The notes under the pieces: model-generated
Told to the model about the DNA's origin: nothing
Seen by the model: only the letters and a program-made list of their open reading frames with translations
Databases searched by the model: none
Shown here: positions 34,652 through 44,885 of the stretch, piece by piece
Position numbering within the stretch: the first letter of the stretch is position 1
How the letters are laid out: every line of letters starts with the position of its first letter
Position numbers and translations under genes: made by a program
NCBI RefSeq assembly: GCF_003473485.1
Contig: NC_053045.1
Span: 47,968,494-48,032,493 of the forward strand
DNA from: Medicago truncatula
Lineage: Eukaryota; Streptophyta; Magnoliopsida; Fabales; Fabaceae
DNA: 64,000 bases
Direction: 5' to 3'

Positions 34652-35920
34652 ATGACAAATGCAAAAAGAAAAAGAGGATGCTCAATTCCAAACCGCAATG
34701 GTTATGGAGAATTTCCCATCCTCAAAGCAACCCTCTTTGTTCTCTTACTACTACTTTGTGCATTATGGTTCAAGAGAAACCAATTAACCATCCTGTGCCC
34801 TAACAAGACCATGTCCGAGGCTATCCAAGACCCTCCTGAAAAAACATTCTACGACGACCCAACATTGAGTTACTCCGTCGAGGAGCCAATGAAGCAATGG
34901 GACAAAAAGCGAAGCCACTGGCTACAACTTCATCCTTCATTTGCCGCTGGTGCAAGTGACCGGATTCTTGTCCTCACGGGGTCACAACCAACGCCGTGCA
35001 AGAACCCAATCGGCGATCACTTGCTTTTAAGGTGTTTCAAGAACAAGGTTGATTACTGCAGGATCCACAACTGTGAGGTGTATTATAGCAACCTACATCT
35101 GCATCCCAAGATGGATTCTTATTGGTCAAAACTTCCAATTATCCGGTCCACTATGATGGCCCACCCGGAAGTCGAGTGGATCTGGTGGATGGATGCAGAT
35201 GCAGTTTTCAGTGACATGGAGTTCAAAGTTCCATTGGACCGTTACAAGGACCACAATCTCGTGGTCCATGGTTGGTCCAACATGGTGTACGATGATAGTG
35301 AGAATAAGAGTTGGACTGGACTTAACGCCGGGTCCATCCTTGTTCGAAATTGTCAATGGTCCATGGACTTATTACACGTTTGGGCTCAAATGGGTCCATT
35401 AACATCAAACTACGCAAAATGGGGGAAGATCTTAACATCAATATTTAAAGATAAACCGTTCCCTCTACCAGATGATCAATCTTCGTTGATTTATTTGCTT
35501 TCGAGGCAAAGAAGAAAATGGGGAGCGAAGACATTTTTGGAGGAAGGTTATGATTTAGAAGGTTATTGGATTGCTACAATGGGGAAGTTAGAGGGAATAC
35601 AAAATAAGTATGATGAGATAGAGAAGAAAGCTAGGGTTTTAAGGAGAAGGCATTCAGAGAAGGTGAGTGTTTGGTATGGTGAAATGAGAGAGCCTTATTT
35701 GAAATGGAGTGAAAGGAGGCCGTTTGTTAAGCATTTTACGGGGTGTCAGCCATGTAGTGGGGATCATAACCCTAGTTATAAGGGTGATGTTTGTTGGAAA
35801 GAGATGGAGAGGGCTTTGAATTTTGCTGATAATCAAGTGCTTCGTAATTATGGGTTTGTGAGGAAGAATCTTATGACATCTTCTGTGTATGAAGTTCCAT
35901 TTGGATATCCAAGAGACTAG
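34652..35920 (+). CDS. GT34 family glycosyltransferase (galactomannan galactosyltransferase-like), 422 aa
   Basis: Single-exon type II Golgi membrane protein of family GT34, which adds alpha-1,6 galactose or xylose side chains to mannan or glucan backbones. A basic N-terminus is followed by one hydrophobic segment (residues about 22-40) and a short stem. The catalytic domain then has the shared opening motif KTFYDDP (64-70), GSQP (110-113) and NPIGDHLLLRCFKNKVDYC (118-136). The nucleotide-sugar and metal-binding DxD is D181-A-D183 in WWMDADAVF. LNAG, HFTGCQPC and RALNFADNQVLR blocks follow near the C-terminus. It is clearly paralogous to the gene at 39,173 but lacks the longer stem between membrane segment and catalytic domain (about 16 residues shorter overall). 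Donor specificity (UDP-Gal or UDP-Xyl) cannot be read from sequence by eye. A Stowaway MITE lies just upstream. Confidence 0.93.
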   Translation: MTNAKRKRGCSIPNRNGYGEFPILKATLFVLLLLLCALWFKRNQLTILCPNKTMSEAIQDPPEKTFYDDPTLSYSVEEPMKQWDKKRSHWLQLHPSFAAGASDRILVLTGSQPTPCKNPIGDHLLLRCFKNKVDYCRIHNCEVYYSNLHLHPKMDSYWSKLPIIRSTMMAHPEVEWIWWMDADAVFSDMEFKVPLDRYKDHNLVVHGWSNMVYDDSENKSWTGLNAGSILVRNCQWSMDLLHVWAQMGPLTSNYAKWGKILTSIFKDKPFPLPDDQSSLIYLLSRQRRKWGAKTFLEEGYDLEGYWIATMGKLEGIQNKYDEIEKKARVLRRRHSEKVSVWYGEMREPYLKWSERRPFVKHFTGCQPCSGDHNPSYKGDVCWKEMERALNFADNQVLRNYGFVRKNLMTSSVYEVPFGYPRD

Positions 35921-38900
35921 GCGTAGCTAGCAGGTTGCGGTGAAGGGCTTAATTTGTTAACTAGGTTTGTTACTCTAGTCATATAATGTAGTATTCCACA
36001 GTACCAAATGAACAAAAATCTGGCTTTATTACATCTAGTATAGCCTACATATGATGTTTTTCCATTTGTCTTCTTTCTATGTTGTTATATTTTACCTATT
36101 TTGAATGTTGTGTATTAGCTACTGAACTTCAATCTTTTTGACTTGTGTATTAGCTACTGAACTTCAATCTTTTTGACATTTTTGTTCACGTTCCTCCAAG
36201 CTTTTGTATTGAAAATTATATGTAAGTGGTTTTGCTTTTTTTAAATTGTGTATTGTTTAGCCTTTCAATTGAATGATTCAGGAGCAATTTTTGTGTGAAA
36301 CATAAATATTTAGACCCTTCATTTAGCCATAAACAAAATAAAATAAATACCCATAACATAATTAAACAATTTTTTGTTGTATGACTAAATAAAGTGTCCA
36401 CCAAAAAATTATTCACAATTCAATTACTTTAATTAGGCCACTGTTTCTTAACAAACCAGAGTTAATAAGTCTTACAAGAAAGCCCTCTGCAAAAAAAGAA
36501 GAATCTTACAAGAAAGCCATTCAAAAATAATACAATCTTACAAGAAAGAAACATGGTATTTTGAAATTTATTTAAAATAGCATAAATTGATTTTTTATTT
36601 ATTTTATTTAGTGAAAAAAGGTGTACTACCGAGGGAGAACTTTGCTACTCATTATGATTCTACCAAACTCGATAGATTAATTTATGGAGTTGTACACATA
36701 TGATACTTGATTCACTAAAAAAAATGAAAAAGGTGTATCGTGTTAACGTATACACGATATAAATTTAAGGTATTAAATTAGTAACCACCATATACCTACA
36801 TCAGATTACACCTAAAAATAACCATTATGTTAGCTGATCTTGATAGATAGGTGATTAATAGACTATTAGACAATGAAGCCTCCCTTCTGATGGAAGAATA
36901 TGTGTTGCTATAACAATTGAGCGAGGGAAGCTGATTATTTATCAAGGCCACTAACTCAACGTGGGTTGTAAGAGCTTCATATTGAGTCAAAACACAATAG
37001 GTCTCGGCAATCATACGAGAAACTCACGTTCCATGTGTTTAACATCACCAACCGCTTTGAGGAATGAGAGGAGAGACACAATCTCCATGGAGATGCACAC
37101 TAAGAACTATGTAAAAGGACCATATCGTAAAAGAGAAGATTGAAGTCAAACACGAGGCACAACGATCCCTTAGCAAGAGAGCTATCACATATAACTCGTG
37201 AAATTAGTGAAACAAACCTTAGTAGTGTAGGTCGCACCGTTTGACTAGAATTCAATACCTTCGCTATAAATATTCATACATTGTAATTAACACATTCAAT
37301 CAATCAAAAAAGCTATTTTTACAATTTTATCCTTTTACCTTTCTGCCTCTAACTTTATTTTTTTGATACATTTCTTAATAAAAACACAATAACCCAAAAC
37401 CATCGTACTTAACGATCTACGAGTGAAGTTATGAAATCCACAGTAGAGGGACAAAGTCCCCCCAATGTCAATTGCTTGAAACATAGAAAATCATAGTGGA
37501 GGAAACTTAACCAAACCTCAACTAATAATTTCATGCTTCATTCAACACCTTCTAAAGTATCGACCCAAATCAATAATAAGGAAAATTAATCGAGTAGCAA
37601 TACCTTCAACCATGTGTTTAATTTTCAAACATGTTCAAATGTTGAATATGTATTTATGCTATTTTCTATGTATGTTGTGGTTAGGGGTGTTCACCATCAA
37701 ACCGATCCAAAATAAAACTGTTAATATATCCAACAAATTATAAGTTGCACACAACTACATAACATTGGATGTGTTTGGATTATCATTATCATTATTATTA
37801 TTTTATAGAAAAATATATTCAAATCAGAACTAATTTTGAATTCTTTTTTCAAATTTAACGAATCACATACATAGATTTTAATATTTATTTATTTCTTATT
37901 AGTAAGATACATTGTTAGTTTTTATTTTTAAAATAATATTAGTTTAACTTAATTTAGTTTTTTTTTTCTTTTTGATGATTCAAACATAATCGATCATTAT
38001 CATTCCTTTTTGTTCCCGTCCATAAATGAAATGACAATCTTTTTGAAACTCACACACTACGAGATCCCAATTTAAACCAAGGTGAAAACGTCCCATCTAA
38101 TAATATCGATATTGTCCGGTTGTTTTATCCTTATAGACTAAATCATTGTCATTCCTAATTGTTAATATTATTACATCAGATTTATATTTTTCATTACACT
38201 TATCTCTTTATTTCGTCTTATAAAATTAATATTTTTTTAAACAGCTGTAATTTTGCTATCTAAAAACCAATTTAAATTAAACTGCATTGAATATTATTAT
38301 ATTGATTCATACTCTTTTTTTTTTATATAGTTCATCAAAATCAACTCTGTGTGATTTTATCTTTGAATTGGATGAATATTTTTTTACTTAAAAACTGAAT
38401 CTATACGGTAAACACCTCTGATTGTGGTTTTTCACAACTCAAAGAATTAGTTTTTCCGGTCGAACACGAAATGTTTCCACCAGGCTTTAAAAATACTAGT
38501 ATGTATAGTGCACACAAAATAAATTGTTCCTTAAACGGATATACTCAACAATTAACATCATACTCAACTTTTGTGTCGTTAAAAGTATTGCAATTAGTTT
38601 AGAAAACAATAGTTCTTGAAGTTGACGACAAATATAATCCAGACAACCATCACCGCTTAACTGGTTGTGTTAAGACGAGAAATATGCGTTTCATCCTCGT
38701 GCACTCTAATTAAAGTACTTGTTTTGTACTTACATTTAAGTTACAAGTTACTAGATATAAGCAATTGGCCGTTTTAAGCCATTTTAGTCCCTCCGATCTG
38801 TGTTCATGATAAAGGTGAAAGATAAATTTGAAGCAACCAAGGAAAACCTATGCAACTTTACCCTCATTCATCCCTAACCCTAACTCAAAAACACAGCTGC

Positions 38901-39172
38901 CACCGTGTCACTTTGTCCAAAAATTCATACTCTTTTGCTTCACTTTTCCCAATTTAGTACTATCTTTGCTTTATTCCCTTAATTGACAACCATGCAAATT
39001 TACATTTATCGAAACTACACAAAATTAGTTTCACTAGACGACATTTTTTCACAATAAGACTAGTAATCAAGAAGCATTAGCTAGCACATCTTCATACGCC
39101 ACCCATAAAAAAATAACCCTTAAAATAGCATTCATATTCCCAAGAGTTCACAAACATTCATACAATTCACCC
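35921..39172. other. Spacer between the two GT34 genes
   Basis: 3.25 kb, AT-rich. It begins with the 3' UTR of the first GT34 gene, which has a 35-bp tandem duplication. A slightly more complex stretch at about 36,800-37,300 may be decayed retroelement sequence (open frames, no domain recognised). The rest shows no gene or transposon terminus. The final 100-150 bp are the promoter and leader of the second gene. Confidence 0.4.
36109..36177. repeat. 35-bp tandem duplication downstream of GT34 gene
   Basis: The unit starting 'tgtgtattagctactgaact' occurs twice head to tail (36,109 and 36,144) without a mismatch. It is a recent slippage or replication duplication about 190 bp after the stop codon. 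Confidence 0.95.
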
Positions 39173-40489
39173 ATGGCACCCAAATTTGGTTCCAAAAACA
39201 AATCCTCTTCATGGCTCTCAAGCGGTTGCATCTTCATCCTAGGTGCAATGGCAGCTCTTCTTTTTATCTGGGGCCTCTCCTCCTTCATCACTCCAATCTC
39301 AAACACCAACCCCAAATTCAACTCCATCACCACCAAACTCAAATCCTTTAACTTCACCACAAACACCGACTTTGCTGGTCCTGATTTTTTACACGACCCT
39401 TCAGACAAAACCTTCTATGACGATCCACAAACATGTTACACCATGGACAAACCAGTGAAAAATTGGGACGAGAAGCGTAAAGAATGGCTACTTCACCATC
39501 CTTCATTCGTGGTCGGAGCAAGCGAAAAGATACTTGTTATAACGGGTTCACAACCTACAAAGTGTGACAACCCGATTGGCGACCACCTTTTACTGCGGTT
39601 CTTTAAAAACAAGGTTGATTATTGTCGTATACACAACCACGACATAATCTACAACAATGCATTGTTGGACCCGAAAATGGACACTTATTGGGCCAAGTAT
39701 CCTATGGTTCGGGCCGCAATGTTGGCCCATCCGGAAGTTGAATGGATATGGTGGGTCGACTCTGATGCCATCTTCACTGACATGGAGTTCAAGTTACCCT
39801 TATGGCGTTACAATGATCACAACCTTGTGATTCATGGTTGGGAAGAGTTGGTAAAGAAAGAACATAGCTGGACTGGGCTAAACGCGGGTGTTTTCTTGAT
39901 TAGGAATTGTCAGTGGTCGTTGGACTTTATGGATGTTTGGGCCAGTATGGGCCCAAACAGTCCAGAATACGAGAAATGGGGTGAGAGGTTGAGAGCAACT
40001 TTCAAGACAAAAGTTGTACCTGATTCTGATGACCAGACTGCGCTTGCTTACTTGATTGCGATGGGAGAGGACAAATGGACGAAGAAGATCTATATGGAAA
40101 ATGAGTATTATTTTGAAGGGTATTGGATGGAAATTTCAAAGATGTATGATAAAATGGGTAAGAAATATGATGAGATAGAAAAAAGGGTGGAAGGGTTAAG
40201 GAGAAGGCATGCAGAGAAAGTAAGTGAACGTTATGGTGAGATGAGGGAAGAGTATGTTAAGAATTTAGGTGACATGAGAAGACCTTTTATTACACATTTT
40301 ACAGGGTGCCAACCTTGTAATGGTCACCATAATCCAATGTATGCTGCAGATGATTGCTGGAATGGCATGGAGAGAGCTCTCAATTTTGCTGATAATCAGG
40401 TGTTGCGCAAGTTTGGCTTCATTCATCCAAATCTATTGGATAAGTCTGTTTCTCCATTACCATTTGGATACCCTGCTAAATCACCATAA
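39173..40489 (+). CDS. GMGT: Galactomannan galactosyltransferase (GT34), 438 aa
   Basis: Type II Golgi enzyme that transfers galactose from UDP-Gal in alpha-1,6 linkage to the mannan backbone of galactomannan, the storage gum of endospermic legume seeds. The length (438 aa) and the whole N-terminus resemble the fenugreek GMGT: a FGSKNKSS start, a membrane segment at about 18-38 and a stem with NSNPKFNS-like sequence. The catalytic domain begins at KTFYDDP (79-85). DxD is D196-S-D198 in WWVDSDAIF, and GLNAG, HFTGCQPCNG and NFADNQVLR blocks follow. Single exon, ATG in a good context (ccATGG). It lies about 3.25 kb downstream of its paralogue on the same strand, so the pair is a tandem duplication. 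Residual uncertainty is whether this copy acts on galactomannan or, like related GT34 xylosyltransferases, on xyloglucan. Confidence 0.93.
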   Translation: MAPKFGSKNKSSSWLSSGCIFILGAMAALLFIWGLSSFITPISNTNPKFNSITTKLKSFNFTTNTDFAGPDFLHDPSDKTFYDDPQTCYTMDKPVKNWDEKRKEWLLHHPSFVVGASEKILVITGSQPTKCDNPIGDHLLLRFFKNKVDYCRIHNHDIIYNNALLDPKMDTYWAKYPMVRAAMLAHPEVEWIWWVDSDAIFTDMEFKLPLWRYNDHNLVIHGWEELVKKEHSWTGLNAGVFLIRNCQWSLDFMDVWASMGPNSPEYEKWGERLRATFKTKVVPDSDDQTALAYLIAMGEDKWTKKIYMENEYYFEGYWMEISKMYDKMGKKYDEIEKRVEGLRRRHAEKVSERYGEMREEYVKNLGDMRRPFITHFTGCQPCNGHHNPMYAADDCWNGMERALNFADNQVLRKFGFIHPNLLDKSVSPLPFGYPAKSP

Positions 40490-41189
40490 TAATTGTTATG
40501 GAGATGATGATTCTTCTGTCCATAATAATAAAATAATGAAGATGATGATGATATTAGCATTTAATTAATAAAAGTACTTCCTAGATGGTTTCATTGGATC
40601 ATAATGTTATTCTACACCATATCTCTTGGTACAAGACCAAAATGTAACTTTATTTTAATAGTAATCAAAAGTTTCATTATGTATGCTTGGTCTCGAGTTC
40701 ATTAGGCAAGAAATAGGCTTATATACAAAACACCATTTTAAGGTATGCTTGGTGACGTCTTTTAGATCAACGAGGTTTTCTTATGAACGGTTAATTTTGA
40801 ACCCACGCCATTTTAAGGTATGAATATTTCTTTTTTAATGAATGAATTATATTCTTAACAAGTGGATCGATTATCCTTGGCGGTAAATTTACCTTTCAGC
40901 TGTTTAGGATTATATGAAATAGAGTACTTTTAAAATTTTAAATAATGTTATGTTAATTATATAGTTTTTTTGAAAAGAGTAAATGAATGTGTTAAAAATG
41001 AGTGAAAAAAAAAAGAATTGAAACAGATCACTTAATAGAGTGAAGGGATTCATTCTATGTAAAATCAAGGAGTTAAACGATTCACTTATTTTTGACTGAA
41101 TCAATTCACTCATGTAAATTTTTAAAGTTCCAAACACAAAATGTAGTGAATGAATTCACATTTTAAAAAACATGCAAGTATGAATTCAC
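40490..41189. other. 3' flank of GMGT gene
   Basis: Contains the 3' UTR of the galactosyltransferase gene and then AT-rich DNA. No gene supported; minus-strand frames here have no domain. Confidence 0.4.
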
Positions 41190-41656
41190 ATAAATATACT
41201 TCTTTATTTTCTCTCGTATTTTTTTTCTTTCTATTTATCTCTTATTAAACAACAATCTCCTATTTTTTTCCCGTCTTCTTTCTTACTTTCTTTCACAAAC
41301 CAATTATATTTTTTAATCTAGTAAAGGCAAAACAACAAGTGAAAAAAGTGATGAATAGACAAGTAAATAAACCAATCCTTTAATTTTGTTCTATGGTCAA
41401 TTATTTATAAAACAGACATTCAACTAACAAGTAATGCAAGAGTACTAGATCCAATCATATGTTTAAGGCTTTGATTGATCAAGCCCTCTAACAAAAGAGA
41501 ACAATGTCATGATTTTCAAAATATTTTTTTAAATGAAGGGAAAGTTCTCATTGATAACAGTCACGATAACTATCAGAAATACTACTTGTTCAAATAAAAA
41601 AAACATCAGAAATGCTATATGAACTAATTCCATACAAGGTGTAAACTATATACAAG
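41190..41656. repeat. Segmental duplication, copy 1
   Basis: About 465 bp nearly identical in order and orientation to 42,771-43,232, starting at 'ataaatatacttctttattt' and ending at 'aactatatacaag'. Differences are point changes and small indels. Copy 2 is the immediate 3' flank of the gene at 43,353, so this copy is a displaced 3' region without its gene. Confidence 0.92.
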
Positions 41657-41743
41657 ATCAAGCTTCCATCTGGTGCCAAGAAGATTGTGCCAAGTGATTG
41701 CACGGCAATGAGTGGGAAAGGTGTTGGTGGTGGAAGAATTTAG
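41654..41743 (+). pseudogene. Fragment of a ribosomal protein uL2 (RPL8) gene
   Basis: A 30-codon frame reads K-I-K-LPSGAKKIVPSDC, then a degenerate GGGR end, followed by TAG. In eukaryotic cytosolic uL2 this segment is IKLPSGAKKIVPSDCRAMIG, then GGGRTEKP. Only this internal piece is present, with several substitutions and a premature stop, so it is dead. It starts exactly where duplication copy 1 ends, joined over a few shared bases (acaag..tcaagct), suggesting filler DNA captured during a break repair. Confidence 0.8.
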
Positions 41744-42770
41744 AAGCCAATGTTAGTTAGAAATGTTGGTTAGAAATGACTCTTGTTGTCTACATGCAGT
41801 GTGTGTGAAACAATAACAGTTAATGTTTAGTTTGTGTCTAGTTTTACGGTATTAATGAATGATTTTGTAACTTTGAATTTGTTTAGTTCAATATAAAATT
41901 TGGTTTAATGATATTTTATATTAGTGGGTGTGAATATAATTTTAGATTTAATTTATGAAATTCTGTTTTATAATCATGTACAATATGAAAGAAACAAAAA
42001 AAAAAAGAATTTAAACGGATATGTTTTTTTTAATACTTTTGGAACCCTTTTTAAGCGGGGTGAACCAACTTAAATAGTTTTTTAAATGGCGTGATCCAAA
42101 TTAATAAAACTATTTTAAGTTAGATGAAGTTAGACTTAAAATCAAAATAGTTACTAAGTGTATATGAACGGATGAGCTTACACTTGTGAGGGAGAATGTT
42201 GTGTGTCAAGTATAAGTTAGAATTTTTGCAATGGATCACAAATTGAATGCTGAAAGACATATAAGTGATGTCTTATGTGTCTAATGCATGCAGGTTGTTG
42301 CTGAAGATGCGGTGTCAAATTTTCTGATTAGTTGCTCTTAGTCCAATGTGATAATCACCCAGGCTCCTCCCATGATCCAAAATTTGTATCAAAGTCGATG
42401 ATTACTAAATGACTCGACTCCTATTTTTGAAACTCTACTTGGCAATGGTGATAAGAAGGTGTGTACCGTTGATGTGGTGGATAACAACAACGATATAATA
42501 CCTATACGAATATGTGGTGGATAATAGAACCTTTAGCCTAAAAGGGATCATACCTATACGAATAAACTTACACTTGGTGGGTGGGGGATCGTTGTGTGTC
42601 AAATGAGAGTTAAATGTTTCACATTAGATAAAAATTGAACACTGAGCAACACATGAGATGATCCATATACGCAATATCTTGAGATTTTGGGTTAAGATAC
42701 GAGGTCTTACTAACTTGTGTGGTTTCTCTTTTGAGTCTCATCAAGATCCAACAAATATTTATGTCATTTC
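41744..42770. other. Spacer between the duplicated segments
   Basis: No gene. Two stretches (about 42,190-42,260 and 42,590-42,720) share phrases such as 'gttgtgtgtcaa', 'tcaca..gata' and 'acacatgagatg', so they look like decayed copies of one dispersed repeat with LTR style. Confidence 0.35.
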
Positions 42771-43232
42771 ATAAATATGCTTCTTTATTTTCTCTCGTAT
42801 TTTTTTCTTCTATTTATTGCGTATTAAACACTATGTTTTCATGTTTTCTTTCTTACTTTCTTTCACAAACCAATTATATTTTTAATCTAGTAAAGGCAAA
42901 ACAACAATTGAAAAAAGTGATGAATAGACAAGTGAATAAACCAATCCTTTAATTTTGTTTCTATGGTCAATTATTTGTAAAACAAACATTTAATTAAAAT
43001 GTAATGAAAGAGTACTACATTCAATCATATGTTTGATTGAGGCTTTGATTGATCGAGCCCTCTAACAAAAGAGAACAATGTCATGATTTTCAAAATATTT
43101 TTTTAAATGAAGGGAAAGTTCTCATTGATAACAGTCGCAATAACTATTAGAAATACTACTTGTTCAAATAAAAAAAAAACATCAGAAATGCTATATGAAC
43201 TAATCCCATACAAGGTGTAAACTATATACAAG
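42771..43232. repeat. Segmental duplication, copy 2 (3' flank of gene at 43,353)
   Basis: Pairs with 41,190-41,656 at an offset of about 1.58 kb. It probably includes the transcript end of the minus-strand gene that follows. Confidence 0.92.
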
Positions 43233-43352
43233 TCAAGCTCATAACACAGTTCACACCTCACAAACACCAAATACAAGAGAACACAAATTCATTTTCTTAC
43301 ACTTTTATATGATCAATTAAAACATCCTTGCTACTCAGGGAATTGCACAACT

Positions 43353-43760
43353 TCAACTTTGTGGCGCCTTGGCCTTGATATCACCATCATCATCGTCGTC
43401 ATCATCATCTCCAAACTCACACGCCTCGTCTTCTTCTTCGATCCTTTCCATCCCGACCCTGTGACTCTTCTGAGGAGGCTTTTTCATTGCTTCCGCATCC
43501 AACTCAACACCATTTCCACCTGATCTGATCCTAAGCGACGCAGCAGTTATGAGTTCATTAAAATCATGATCGTTTGTGGTAGGTGTTGCAGAGCTAAAGC
43601 TGTTAGGAATTCCCACGTTTGCATCCACAAAGGCCAAGTCATGAGAACAATGGATCATGCCACGGACGTACAAGTCCTTTACCTTTGTCAACAACCTTAA
43701 AGGTGCCTTCATGTACTTCGCAAACTTGCTTTCTCTCCTGCTCTCTTTGTTGTTTGTCAT
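43353..43760 (-). CDS. Uncharacterised plant protein, 135 aa, with poly-Asp run
   Basis: Intron-less small protein of a plant family I recognise only by its motif. After a basic start there is KYMKAPLRLL..KVKDLYVRGM (residues about 15-36) with a CS pair following. There is a middle ELITAASLRIRSG-type block and a GMERIEEEDEACEFG acidic block. A run of eight Asp (about 118-125) encoded by GAT/GAC repeats comes near the end. No signal peptide, membrane segment or catalytic motif. It is paralogous to the gene at 47,764 (same order of the three blocks). Function unknown; the mix of basic N-terminus and acidic C-terminus suggests an adaptor, but this is speculation. Confidence 0.85.
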   Translation of the reverse strand: MTNNKESRRESKFAKYMKAPLRLLTKVKDLYVRGMIHCSHDLAFVDANVGIPNSFSSATPTTNDHDFNELITAASLRIRSGGNGVELDAEAMKKPPQKSHRVGMERIEEEDEACEFGDDDDDDDDGDIKAKAPQS

Positions 43761-43799
43761 GTTGCAATATTACTTCAAATGATGCAACAATAGACCCTT

Positions 43800-44757
43800 A
43801 TATCTATTGAAAAAGCAAAATGACATTTATTTTAGGATAAATTTATTTTTCTAAAGCAACATTATTATTATTATTATTATTTTATTTTTTTTTTAAATAA
43901 AGAAAAATTTACGTGCTTATCACTTTATGGAAATTAGTTACTAAGACAATTTCCATATAAAAAATTGACCAAAATAATTATTTATATTTTAATTATTATT
44001 ATATCTATTTTTTTGTCTAAGACAAAGTGATAAACATCACATAAATCACACACACAATTGTGAGGTATGATATTGGAACTCGGGTGAAGGTATTCAAAAT
44101 ATCGATCGGTATTGTAAGTTGAACTAGACCTTAATGACATTATTATATCTATTAATTTCTATAAAAGTAAAGATGTTTTAAATATTATCGTTTTCAAGTT
44201 TCTTTCATATTAACCTAAACTCGTTCTCAATTATCAATACGGTGTAACACGAGTGATAGATACTTGAATCTCTAAATCATTTGTTTAAAGTTCGATTTTT
44301 GGTTGGCGCGTTTGAAAAAATATAAGTTGGGAGATATCAACCCCTGTGCGATACTTGAATCTCTTAACCATTTGGTTCAAAGTTTGCAATTGAACGGTAG
44401 ATAATTTGGTTTATTAAAAAAAAAACTCAATTTAATGTTGTTTATTTTTCAATTTAAATATAAATAATAACAGTAAAAATACATGCACCTATTTAATTAG
44501 TTTATATATGGAAACTTTTTTTTTGTGATCATATGGAAACTATTTTAATGAATTTTTTAGGTACTCTGCATAGAAAGTATAATTGAGCTGATAAGCTTGC
44601 TTACGAGATTTCCATTTATGGGGGTTGTTTGGTGGAATGTTCTCCTTCTCCATGAGTTTTTAAGGGGGGATTTTAGTCGTAATATGAATAGGAATAACCT
44701 TCTTAATTTCTCTGTCTTCTTCAAAAGAAGATGATCTTGTATGTTGAATGAATTTTG
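43800..44757. other. Upstream flank and AT-rich spacer
   Basis: Promoter side of the minus-strand gene at 43,760. It includes an (ATT)n microsatellite at about 43,861-43,883. The phrases 'gatacttgaatctct' recur near 44,260 and 44,350, a local duplication. No gene. Confidence 0.4.
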
Positions 44758-44885
44758 TTTTTTTTTCAGGTATCCTTGGCTAGAATTCACCTTATAAGGT
44801 GAATATGTGAAATGTCCAGGGTTCGAATCACAACCCCTGCATATAATAATACATTATCATACAAACTGAGTTATGCTCACGGGAC
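44758..44885 (-). mobile_element. tRNA-derived SINE, minus strand
   Basis: Same family as the 14.2-kb SINE. On the minus strand there is an A box 'gagcataactcagtttgta', a B box 'gattcgaaccc', a body with 'tcaccttataaggtgaa' and an A-run (T9 at 44,758-44,766). No clear target duplication. Confidence 0.72.
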
